Shown here: piece by piece, positions 49,287-60,100 of the stretch | Numbering within the stretch: position 1 is the first letter of the stretch | Layout of the letters: every line of letters begins with the position of its first letter | Assembly (NCBI GenBank): GCA_025093985.1 | Contig: JACAAK010000009.1 | Span: 1,860,001-1,924,000, forward strand | Reading direction: 5' to 3' | Length of the DNA stretch: 64,000 nt | From: Calvatia gigantea | Lineage: Eukaryota > Basidiomycota > Agaricomycetes > Agaricales > Lycoperdaceae | The notes under the pieces: generated by a model | Database searches by the model: none | Seen by the model: only the letters and a program-made list of their open reading frames with translations | What the model was told of the DNA's origin: nothing | Translations under genes and position numbers: made by a program

Positions 49287-51733
49287 TACCTCTCAACAGA
49301 GGAGTTGTGGCCGATTTTCTCAGTGCCACATTGATATGCATATATTGTATCACTGTCTACCAGCCTCCGTCATGAGACACCATCATATACCACCTACACC
49401 CTCCACCTCCCTTCATGGTTCTGTCGCTCCCCTGCTCTCCCTACCCCCTGCGTAAATCGCAATCAACGCACTCGCTATCATGTTGCAACAACATCCTGTT
49501 TAGCCAATGCAATCAGGACCCTTACACAACCATTCCCCATGCATTACCAACTTGCTTCTTTCACTCATTAAACCTTCGTATCATTCCCCATCACCTCGGA
49601 GTGTGAGTGTTGAACCGGCACATAGCCCTCCCCATCCCTTCACTCCGGACTCCTCCCACACTCATTTGTTATCTGATGACCGTCATTGTGACACTCTTTG
49701 GTCACCTCAGCCATCAATCAGGATTTGGGACTACCAGAATGTCAGTATTGTGCTTATCCACGCCATGAGACTGGATCTAGCCACCCCGGCGTCGTCTAGC
49801 AGCTGATGGCATTCCTAATCCACTGTCACATTCATTCACCCAACCTTTTCATACAAATCATTTTCTCCTCCGAAACACTCCACTATCATTTATTCCATTT
49901 GCGAACACTCACATTCCCTGGACCCTTTCTCCCTCCATTCTCACTAAAATTATCTCATTTCCTGTGCATATCAACATGGATCCGTTCGCCTGGGTGAACG
50001 TGTATAGTATCACATTTTTCCCCCCAACCCTGGTGTCTTAAATACCCTTTGGTTACGGCCAGTGATCTTCGACTTGTCCCCTTCTATTGTTTCTTTTGCG
50101 GAAAAGCGCGATGGAATACGCGTGTTTCCTTTCGTTTGGCTTTCTTCAGATTGCCTGTCTAGAATTCGGCTGGTCGATTCTCTATTCTCGTTGTACCCCA
50201 TTGCCGCATGGTTCGGATTTTGGTTTCTCTTGTGCACTTATTGCGTTAGAAATATATCATTGGTCTAGTAACATTTATCTTCAACCTTTCTTTTTTTCAT
50301 CCCTCGATCAATTACCCTAACGATCTGTGCGACTTTGCAATGGAATATAATAGACCGAATGTAAACATATGAATGAATACACCTTTGCTAGCGCTGTATA
50401 CACGCCTGGGCGTATATAACTTTTTTCAATCTTCTCCGCCGTCCCACCCTGTTAAGTGCTTCCGAAGTACCTGCGTCTGAGATGGGAGCATCAATCCTTT
50501 CAGTGTTGGCCGACCATGCGTTGGACTGGTGTGTAATGTGCAAGGGCTGAATATTAATTGAATGACCATAACCAAAACATTGAGCTACTCTCCGTTACGA
50601 AAAATGGGCAGGAAGGTGATTAAAGCGAACGCCCGACCAAGTGGGCAACGTTGTCGAGGAGTTAGGAAGATTAAAGGTTGTATGTAGTCGGGTGAAAAGA
50701 CTCGAGATGCTGCCATTAAGCTCTGCTGGAAAAAAAACTAGGAAGTTGGGGGCCAACAACTTCTGCTGATCAGCAGCATTGCTCAAGAAAGGCAATGAAA
50801 AATCTTGGAAGTAAGATATCGATCTGAACCCGCGGGTTCTTCTGTGATGTTCAAACGTTCGTGCACATGGCCAAGGATTCCTTTTGAGCGTTGAACATAA
50901 CTTTCTCCGCCGAACCCACTGATCTTCTAATGGTTCACTACATCGAAGATCTGATCTTAAAATGGGCGAAAGGCGACCGCGAGACAGCTTTCGGAAGTCC
51001 TCAAGCGGGCGCCGGTGCGGGAATGTGCGAGGAAATGCTTTGCCTTTAGGATGCATGACCCAGTCAGACCAGGTATCTCCCACCCAACTGTCAGTTATTG
51101 AGCTCCTGTAAGTTGTCCCTTTCACCGGGCCCATTATTTCCAACAGATCCGGGGTTATTTGAGTTAATATCCGTAGATGAGGTGTTGCTCGCTCTTCCTG
51201 CTAAATGGCTTTCACCTGTTTGACACCCACTTCCGGACATGGATGACCATGGTGCGGGATTTGGGAGCAGACCCATTGTACGTGACAGAAGACCCTGATT
51301 CTCTCCTGGACACAAAGTCCCAAATCTCTAAAGCGCTTAAACACCAAGCCTCAATACTCCCCAAGCGTAACTTGGTTCCAAAGACTTTGGCCCATCAAAC
51401 CACTGGGCAATAATAGTCAAGTGTCTCCTTTCTTTTTTCTTTTAAAGGAGGGCTCAGTCGAATGAGGCATTCTGAATGCTCGGTACTTCGTTCCTTCTAT
51501 TTACCACCATTCAAAACAAGTTGGGAGAACAGCGAAATTTTGAGGGGCTTGCAAGGTTGGTGTACTGAGAAAGAAAGGAATTCGGCGAATTTGAAGTGAT
51601 CTGTGGCATGGTGATGAACAAAGGTGACTGCATAAATCATCGGACACATGAAAAAAGAAAATACAGAGAAAGATAATAACACTCACATTTATTAGTTCCC
51701 ATGTGCCCAAACCAATATAACTGCACCCTGCGT
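49287..51733. other. Gene-poor stretch
   Basis: About 2.4 kb, pyrimidine-rich in its first kilobase (probably a long 3' UTR). An open frame of 179 codons on the minus strand (50595-51134) has no recognisable motif and odd composition; I do not call it. No repeats or RNA genes are seen. Confidence 0.45.
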
Positions 51734-52060
51734 TCACTCGTCGCTACCGACATTTGCCTGTGCTCTCCGCTCGCGGATTTCTTCTCGTTTCTGGGCGAGC
51801 AGCTCTGCTGCTCGGATGTCCCACTTATAAGCCCAGTATCCCGCATAACCGAAGACGCCCATTGCAATAAGATGGCCTCCAGGATCTGGTAGAAAATGAC
51901 CAAGAGAACACGTCCGAAACTACACGTCAACATTTCGTGTCCGTTACAATTTTGAGAAGCACGCACTATCAAAGAGATTTCTCTTCTGAATGCCAAGTTG
52001 ACCGAAGCGAGTAGCAAGTCCAAAAAGGGAGAAACCAACAATATTCGAAAGGAGCGGCAT
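51734..52060 (-). CDS. Small mitochondrial inner-membrane protein, NUXM-like complex I subunit
   Basis: About 82 residues in two exons joined across intron 51886-51966. It reads MPLLSNIVGFSLFGLATRFG, then QLGIQKRNLFDNPGGHLIAM, then GVFGYAGYWAYKWDIRAAEL and a charged helical tail KREEIRERRAQ. Two short hydrophobic segments with a QKR turn and a charged C-terminal helix fit the NUXM accessory subunit of fungal respiratory complex I, recalled from Yarrowia. I could not check this by alignment. The start may be further upstream: an exon MDAKARCSTYL could join in frame through an intron from about 52169. The gene is head-to-head with the TPR gene. Confidence 0.6.
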
Positions 52061-52287
52061 GCTGGGTAACAAAGACGGGTGAGCCCGCGAGCAACATGAG
52101 AGCGCACAGAGGTTGCCCCTCCCATTTAGGAAATGAGCACAATAAAGCCAAGCAGATTGCACAGCCACTCACAGATATGTGCTGCACCTCGCCTTGGCGT
52201 CCATAAACCAGACTGGATTGTTCTGCGATATCCCGCCACAGCTTGCACCCAACAGCCCCCTAAGTCCCGAACCCCTCATAAACTGTT

Positions 52288-53279
52288 ATGTCAGACGTAG
52301 AACATATGGATCCCGTCCGTTCCAGCACAGAAGTCAAACTGACCACCGCGAAGCAGAAGAAAGACGCTGGAGATCAGGCATTCAAAGAGGGCAATACTCA
52401 GGAAGGTGCGCAACTGCGCTTATCGCCTTCTTTAATACCTAAAAGGCGTCTGTCTCAGCACTTAAAGCATATCATGGGGTCAATACATCGTTTCCGAATC
52501 TATATTATTGCTGATCCAGGATCGTTAGGCCCTGATGTACCTGTTGGGAATAGACAAGTATGCATACATCGTTCAATACTGACAAGTTGTTCACAACATC
52601 GTGTGTTTCCAGGGCTGGTTTACAGAGCCTTGGTCTGGTTCAACCACCGGCGTCGGCCAGCGATGCCACAAAGGATCCAAAGACCAAGGAGAGAACAGAG
52701 GTCAATAATTTCACTCACCCAAACTGCTTCCTCCTACCAACGATTCTAACAGGTGGATGACACTATCGAAAAAATCTACGCGAATATGTCCGCTTGTCAT
52801 ATCAAGAACCAGAATTGGAAACGTGCCGTGGAGACCGCAGACAAGGTCTATCATATTGACCATTGTTGCATTTGTTGGCTAAATCGCGTTTCCTTCATCA
52901 TAACCAGGCCATTCAAAAAAACGAAAACAATTACAAGGCAATGTTTCGAAAAGCAAAGGCACTAGGAGAACAAGGATTCTTCGAAAAGGCTAGCAAGATT
53001 TTGGAAGACATCAGAACCAAGAGCCCGGCAGGTTCGTTCATCCCTTTCCCCGTCAACGCGGTGTTGGTTCAATCTCCCGCTAGACGCTACCGCTGCATCT
53101 GCAGAGCTAGCTCGGCTGAAAGCCATCGACGACGAGCGAGAGCGAGCCCATAAGCAAAAAATGAAAGGTAGTGAATTTACGTCAAGCACTACAAGTTCCA
53201 GGCTAACCAACTACTTTTCCTATCTCACTAAGGTTTCCTTAAGAAGAAGAAGGACGATAAACCGCTTGCGCAGGACTGA
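52288..53279 (+). CDS. TPR-repeat protein
   Basis: A protein of about 200 residues with at least three tetratricopeptide repeats, probably a co-chaperone-type adaptor (TTC9-like); no specific partner can be named. It starts MSDVEHMDPVRSSTEVKLTT. The first repeat is AGDQAFKEGNTQEALKAYHG, the second IYANMSACHIKNQNWKRAVE, and the third NYKAMFRKAKALGEQGFFEK. The C-terminus is a charged helix ending GFLKKKKDDKPLAQD. Seven introns are needed; the first must use the acceptor before CACTTAAAGC to give NTQEALKAYHG. The exon between about 52530 and 52560 is very short. The joins are consistent with TPR spacing. Confidence 0.82.
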
Positions 53280-53634
53280 GGTTTTGCGAGCGCAGGATGG
53301 AGCTGAAGTGTGACTTTGTACCATTGCATGTTTTTTGGGACACCTGAATTTCTGTATCATATCTCCAACTACACGCGACATCCATAAGATACCATAAATA
53401 CATTTTGGGTTGTACCAGTCACTTCACGAAACGTTAAACAAGCACCCTCAGAGGGCTACCTCTGAATTGGTAACGTTAGTCTCCGCCAACTATGTCAACT
53501 TGGCGACCTCGGTGTTAACAAATTGGTCGATTTGGAAGCCTCCTTCGGGGGCCTTCACAACCCCAGCCTTTTGTAAGACACTGGTTCCACCGTATTTAGT
53601 GTGACTTCGCACAGAGAACTGCCTGCCACTTAAC
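53280..53634. other. Intergenic between convergent genes
   Basis: 355 bases containing the 3' ends of the TPR gene and the Ca3427-like gene. Nothing else is seen. Confidence 0.5.
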
Positions 53635-54853
53635 TCACTTCAATGTGTCGTTTATGGTTTTGGTTGAGATCCCTTGGCAATCGGTGAAGTAGCTGACGGT
53701 TGCTAGCCACGCCTTGCGAAGACCTCTTGATGACCAAGGACACCAACAAAAATTACACCGACTGCCCCTCACCTTAATGTCCTCCTCTGAATAACCGAAC
53801 TTCTTCTTTATGAAATCAACGTTATTTTTTGCACGGTTCTCCTGCGAATCGAAATCCTGGACATAGACAGTTAGCTGTCCCATGAAATTCCGAAGAGCCT
53901 CGGCGTCCGCACTCTCAGTGCGGGCTGCAATGAGCCAAGAAGGCCACGGAGTCGGGACGGATCCAATCTAAATTATGTGGGCGATACGTCCTCTTCTGAG
54001 AACCTTACTATGGCTGACTTACAAATCGAACCTCTCCAGCATCCGCAAATGGCTTTGTAGTGAACCACTCCCACATGAACGCACTTGTAGAGCCTTCCTT
54101 CACTGAGTCAATCAGTCCACGGATATCGTTGTTCACTGCCATAGTATGACCCTGAGTACGATACGGTGCGCTGAAGTCCTGGACCTACCTTGGAACTGGA
54201 GGTTCTCTGTCGGCCATCCTTGCTGTTGAGCCATAACATACGCCATCGTAAAGCTTCCGCTGATTCCCTGTTGGTGAAATTCCCTGCGAGTAACTGGGTA
54301 GTTCGTTCACCTTCCATAGCGCGAGATCCCGATTTTCGTTCCCTTCAATTGAGAGATGTCCTTGTATTCAGAGTTGACACCAGTAATCACAGCCCTTAGT
54401 ATTCAGATGTCCGGACGATTCTCAGATATTCACACAGAGATCTCACCAATTCAAGGGTGTAGAAACATAGCTGCCTACGAGTTTGTAAGCCTTCGAACCG
54501 TTTGCTATTCCCGAAATCAAAGGATCGGTCAATGCGCTGATGGTATTTCATCAACAGCATGAACAGCAAAGAAGGTTTGAAATCTACATGGCGACATCGA
54601 TCTCGTCTTGAGTCAGCCTGGAAATCATCTGTCCCGTGCCACCTGTCGCCAAAACATCTTAGGGACGGGAAGTAGGAAGCAACATGGTCCTCACTCGGGC
54701 ATTCAACTAACGTGAGTGTTTTGCCTTCATCTCGTTCTGCAAATTGAAGCAAAGGCGAACAGAAATGTTCATGAACTAGGCAAGCGAGTTCAGCTTTCCT
54801 ATCCGTGGAGGGGGGGGGGGGGGAAACTGACCATATCCAATACGAAGCACCAT
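53635..54853 (-). CDS. Periplasmic-binding-protein-like (Ca3427-type PBP2 domain)
   Basis: A eukaryotic protein with the type 2 periplasmic substrate-binding fold, like Candida Ca3427; ligand and role are unknown. The ATG at 54853 gives MVLRIGY, joined by a 56-base intron (54776-54831) to VHEHFCSPLLQFAERDEGKT. Then come TLVECPSGTGQMISRL, DEIDVAIALTDPLISGIANG, YVSTPLNWA, the hinge KGTKIGISRYGSGSQTMAYV and FMWEWFTTKPFADAGEVRFI. IGSVPTPWPSWLIAA and IKKKFGYSEEDIK follow. The order matches bacterial ligand-binding proteins. There is no signal peptide, so it is probably cytosolic. The first intron contains a 14-base poly-C run (54810-54823 as G on the plus strand). It is divergent from the ADP-ribosylglycohydrolase gene. 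Confidence 0.85.
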
Positions 54854-55233
54854 ACTGGAATGTGAAGAAATCAGAGACAAGGCCCTCAGCCCAAAGACGA
54901 GCCCGGGCCGGCGAGGGTCGTGAGCGCATGCATCCTGACTATCATTGGTATCGAACAAAATTAACTTCGCCGGAGCGAGCGGAAGGTATTTATCTTATTT
55001 TATCCGATTCCATATCCCTGCCCAATATCCAGACCGATCCATGCACCAGCTTAACCAACGACAGCCCCATTGTCGTGCTTGTGTTGTTGGTCTGGCAATA
55101 TAAAACCTGTATGTGCTATGGTGCACCTCAGCGGACTGAGGCTCGGGCCAAATCCCCAAATCCCACCTCCGTTCTTATTCCGATCACAACATGTGTATCT
55201 TATTGCTGGGAGTTTCCCTGAAGCTGTGAGACG
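54854..55233. promoter_or_regulatory. Shared promoter, Ca3427-like and ADP-ribosylglycohydrolase genes
   Basis: A 380-base gap between head-to-head genes. It must contain both promoters. I see no clear TATA box or conserved element. Confidence 0.4.
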
Positions 55234-56673
55234 ATGACGCTATTGGCACGGCTGGTGGGTGGGGCCGACACCCACTCAGGCTGTGTAATTGGGCCCGGGA
55301 GCCTCGAGGCACGCTCAGTTGATATAAGTCACAACATGGTGGTTGTGGGGGACTGTTCTTCTTCGTTCATAATGGCTTCCTGGAGCTTCACCAGCCGACA
55401 AAAGGGCAAAACTATGATTAGTCCAACCCCCGCTCCCCCGCTCCCTGCTGGCCGGAGTTCGCGCACGAAGTCACCTACACTTCCGACGGTGCCTCATCTT
55501 ACCCCATTACAACACCAACATCCATCGTATGCTTCTCCAGAAAGCAAAATTCGGCTGTCGATTTTAGCGACGGCCATGGTCGATGCATTAGGTGGACCTG
55601 CAGAGTTTCAGCCACGGTTCTCGTTTGACCCAATCACTACCATGATGCCCAATGAGAACTTCAATCTCCCGCCAGGCGTGTGGACAGATGATACGTCAAT
55701 GACGTTGTGCCTAGCCCGTTCTTTGGCTCACTCGCCGGACGCAGATGATGGGTTCGATGAGAGACAACAGATGCAGGCCTATTCAGCGTGGTTTCAGCGG
55801 GGCGAGCTTTCTGCGATTGGGTGGTGTTTTGACATCGGTGGTTCGACTAATCGCGCATTGCGCATGTTTCAAACCCATGAACATCGATCGATAGAGGAGA
55901 TTCTGAGCTTCATCAAGAGCAGCATGACCGGCAACGTGTTCGGGGGAAATGGGAGTTTAATGCGCGTACTACCGGTAGGACTTGCGTATTGGAGGGATGA
56001 AGAAAAGGCTAGAAAATATGCTAGAAGGAGCAGCTGCACAACACACCCTAACCTCATGTGCGTTGAGGCTTGCGAAGTTTGGACAGCCGCCATAGTCAAA
56101 ATTATGCAAGCTGCCACCCAGGCGGGCGGGAGCGAATTCTCAAAACTGGACTTATTGGAACACTTTGCAAAGTATCCTTACTCCAACGACAAGTTTCGTC
56201 AGGTGCTTGCCATACCCCCGTTCGTGACGCCCTTACCGGCTGAAATCACCCTTTCCGAGAAGGAAGGTTATTATTGGCTTCATCATCCACTCCTCCAAAA
56301 AATCACAGCGGCCAACAAGCAAGGGCCCGACGCAAAGATACCCGGGATTCGCTCTCCAATGCCTTCTACTTCTCAGGTGCCGTCAACTGGATTTGTTCTG
56401 AACTCGTTCGTGGCTGCGTTGTACTGCTTCATGGGCACGCAAACTTTCGAGGAGGGTGCATTGATGGCTGTCAACATGGGTGATGATGCAGATACAGTGG
56501 GAGCTATCTACGCTGGCTTAGCGGGTGTATGGTATGCAGAAGCAAATATATCGAGTAGGTTCTGGAGTGAAAGGGTGCTTTCTTGGAAGGGTGCGCTTGT
56601 CAAGAGAGACTTGGTAGAGCAAGTTGCTGATGAATTGGTAGCCTTTGGTGGAAGCCTGGTTTCGAAACCTTGA
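55234..56673 (+). CDS. ADP-ribosylglycohydrolase (ARH/DraG family)
   Basis: An enzyme of the ADP-ribosylglycohydrolase family, which removes ADP-ribose from proteins or small molecules using a di-magnesium centre. Metal-site motifs are visible: WTDDTSMTLCLARSL, GNGSLMRVLPVGL and MGDDADTVGAIYAGLAG. The first motif reads AMVDALGGPAEF, where the family usually has a Gly before the Asp. The gene has no intron, unusual in this window. I give the longest frame (479 residues). The first 60 residues look non-conserved and low-complexity, and internal ATGs at 55372 or 55414 may be the real starts. The Asp pair in the last motif is intact, so the enzyme is probably active. Confidence 0.85.
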   Translation: MTLLARLVGGADTHSGCVIGPGSLEARSVDISHNMVVVGDCSSSFIMASWSFTSRQKGKTMISPTPAPPLPAGRSSRTKSPTLPTVPHLTPLQHQHPSYASPESKIRLSILATAMVDALGGPAEFQPRFSFDPITTMMPNENFNLPPGVWTDDTSMTLCLARSLAHSPDADDGFDERQQMQAYSAWFQRGELSAIGWCFDIGGSTNRALRMFQTHEHRSIEEILSFIKSSMTGNVFGGNGSLMRVLPVGLAYWRDEEKARKYARRSSCTTHPNLMCVEACEVWTAAIVKIMQAATQAGGSEFSKLDLLEHFAKYPYSNDKFRQVLAIPPFVTPLPAEITLSEKEGYYWLHHPLLQKITAANKQGPDAKIPGIRSPMPSTSQVPSTGFVLNSFVAALYCFMGTQTFEEGALMAVNMGDDADTVGAIYAGLAGVWYAEANISSRFWSERVLSWKGALVKRDLVEQVADELVAFGGSLVSKP

Positions 56674-57100
56674 TGAATTTATCTAGTTTATGCACCTGTA
56701 ATCGTGTCAGATGGGTCAAGCAGAAATTATGAAAAATGAAAAATGAAAAGCTCAGGATAACTAGGATTATATCAAAGCACACATCAGCCGCCCTTTGAGC
56801 GACTTTCGTGTCTGGATACCAGATGAAAGTGTCATCTCTGTCAAAGAGGGCGTGGTGAATTGCTTCTTACCGTCAGACCCATTTCTCTTCCGAGAGAATT
56901 TTTAACAGAGGACATCGCCAAACCACAAGAAATGGATCCGGTCTGGAGTACGGAGCAAGACGCCGATGAAAGGTTTGGATGTGAGGTCCAAAGCTGTTCA
57001 AAGTGACCTGGTTGACTAGTGACTGATGAGCGGAGGTCACATCGCACAGAGATCAATGAACGCGACTCTGTGACGCCAGACGCGCTCAACTCCTGATCCT
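56674..57100. other. Intergenic before TERT
   Basis: 427 bases holding the ARH 3' end and the TERT promoter. No other gene or repeat is seen. Confidence 0.5.
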
Positions 57101-60100
57101 ATGCGCACCCAGCTACCGACTATAACGATCCTGCGCAATACTTACCCATTTGTAAATGACTTACATTCCTATTTGATTGGGATATGTGAAGGAAACCTCG
57201 AGGCGCAGATCCCGTCCTTTCGACCTCAGGACTCAGATCCTCAGTCGTATCACCACCTCTTGCACACCGCTTATGTTGCACATAACCAGGAGCAAGGGCA
57301 AGATTTAAAGTTGAAATATGAGGAGCCTCATGTAGGGATGGACGGAGTATGTTCGAGGCTCTTTTCAATCCTCCAAACTTATTTGGTGTGCTCCTCAGGT
57401 TGTCAAACGAGCGCAAGAGCTTCTCTTCCAATCCAATAAGTCCAAGCAAAATATCTTAAAAGCAGGCTACCGCCTGACGCGTGTATGTTTCTACGAAACG
57501 GAGAGGTCACCTGTATCGTAATTGAACTGCTTCAGGGAGGGTCAAACATTGCAAATGTCACCGTTAACACAATCGTCACTGCACTGTTAGGTCCAGAATG
57601 GGAGATTCTACTACAAAGGTTAATCATACCCTCTTGTATGGCTGTTGTGTCAAGCTGATTGCTGTTCAGAACAGGGAACGCCGTGATGCTTCACCTACTG
57701 GTCAATACATCCGTCTTTGTTTCCTTGCCAAACGGGTGCTTCTGTCAAATGACGGGTGAACCTATCATGACATCCCCAAGAGAAGTTGAGACTGTCATAG
57801 CTGAAGCTACGGAGAGGTTTTTGAAACGTAGACGCCCTGCTTGTTCTCCCGAGAACACAGGGAACATTCCTGCACCAAAACGTCAAAAACTGGGGTCTAA
57901 AGCACCTTCCAAGGGAACTCGAGAAGTGTTCAAGATTAAGCCGTGAGTTCTTTTATGGGTTCCGAATTTTGTGACCTGATTGGTTCTTGTAGGCCATCCC
58001 TCATTTCAGTCGTTCGAGCGAGAATGTTCTATGCACGTCCTAACCACATCCCCAAGACCAACAAGGTTGTAGTGGGTCTTCCTCTGCTGCGTAAGTCACA
58101 ACACTTGACAGTCGAGCTAGCTAATCCTGGTCGAAGACGTATTCAATCTAGACAATAAGGATGGTGCTCGATATTACCATCCAAAAGGTGACTCGTGGGC
58201 ACTACAAGAACCTGACAGCAAAGAGCAAGCTTTGAAGGCCCGGCATGTCTTACGATATATTTTCCCTCGACAACATGGCTTAAGCAACCCATTTCAATTT
58301 ACGTCTCAATCCGAAGTATATGAGTATGGAGATTTTACAGACCGAGAGGATGAAATTCGGGTTCGTCAGGTGTTAGGCAACTGTTTTCTTAACTTTCTTT
58401 TTTAATGAAAGACGACAGCGGGCGATCAAACTCGGAAAGAGCCAGAGTACCCCTCGGCGACTGAAAGACGTCGTGCCCTTGGCTGACAAGATACTTTGGA
58501 GGCATTCAAAATGTCCCTACAAGATGTTGTTTGACAAGTTTTGTCCTTCAAAGGTGCAATGTTCGGTGTCGAGGACTTTCCAATTGGGGCTAACTTCCGT
58601 AGATAAAAAACGAGGACAATGCGAACATCGATGATACCACCATCTTGGTATATAACCTATTTGCAGCCATCGGATACATGCTGAGGTTTGTTCTAGGAAT
58701 GGATGTCGGAACGATCCATCCAGATACAAACGCAGAAATCGTGTGATGCTACTACTACAAGCATTTCTGCCGGAAATATCAGCGCATCCACGGGCTTGGG
58801 TGATTCAATGCCCAAACCACGATTTGCGGACTTTGCATGTTCTTATTTCGAGGTCCACTTTATAGCTTTGCTGGTGTAGCTGCGGTATTGAACTCTACTA
58901 CAGGTTTTTCGTTATGTCGCTGTCGTGACTAAAGCAGTTGTTCCTAAGACCTTTTGGGGAAGCAGGAAAAACTTCAAAGTCGTCATGAATCGTAGGAATC
59001 TTTGTGTAGCCGTTCTTCCTGCTATACTAAGTGATCCCCAGATGTCAAAGATTTCATCGCTGGTCGCCGCTACGAGTCGCTTACCCTGCACAATGTCATG
59101 CAAGGATTCAGTACTTCGGATTGTGATTGGTTAATACCTCCTGGTCCTGGAGCGAAAACACAATATCGTGTGAGCGTCTCGGACGCACTGAAACGCAAAG
59201 AACTGCTCGAAGAGTTTCTTTTTTGGTTTTTTGATTCCTTCGTTTCGCCTTTAATCAAGGTGAATGAAACTGAACAGGTTGACATCATTATTAACTTTTT
59301 TTCCTAAAGACTTGCTTCTACGTCACTGAATCGTCGGCGTTCCGTAACCAAGTCTTGTATTTCAGGCAAGATGATTGGGCCACGCTATGTGCCCCGTTGC
59401 TTGAGAGACTGAAAACTGCCACATTTTCCCGGCTATCCGAAGTATGCGTCACCCATTCTATTCCTGATGCTCTGGCTGAAGGGGTTCAGACAGACGCTGC
59501 AGAAATCCTTCGTCAACGGGAGCTTGGGTTCTCGTTTGTGAGACTTCTTCCGAAAGAGACTGGTGTTCGCCCTATTATCAACCTCCGTCGGAAGCAGAAA
59601 GCTAGTTTTCTGTCTTATTTCTGTCGGCGTGCACTGATGTCTACCGTGTGCAGGACAACGGCTTTTCGATCAACAAAATTCTCCAGGCAACCTTTAATCT
59701 CCTCACCTATGAGAAGGTAAGTAAAAATAATTTCGTTTCCATTTGATTATGCCATTAATCCATATGATAGAAACGCCAACCCAGTTTGACTGGGGCTTCC
59801 GTCTGGGGATCGGATGAAGTTTACCATCGACTTTTAAATTTCAAATCACGTTTAAAACGGGATCAGCTTGGGCGACTGTGCGAAAATCCCTTTCTCTAAT
59901 AGCCATGCATCTGACTTATTTCGAGGCCCAAACTGTATTTCGTGAAGGTGGATGTTCAGGCTTGTTTTGACACCATAGATCAAGCAAAGCTTCTGAGCAT
60001 AATCAAAGAAATAATATCTGAGGTATGAGGTTATAGTCCTTCTCGACTCGATATCAATTTCCCCTGTTCGTTTCAGGACGCATACACTGTTCGTAAGTAT

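Noticed and set aside
50595..51134. Minus-strand open frame of 179 codons with an ATG
   Set aside because: No recognisable motif, unusual composition rich in Arg, Pro and Ser, and no supporting splice or neighbour context. Likely chance.
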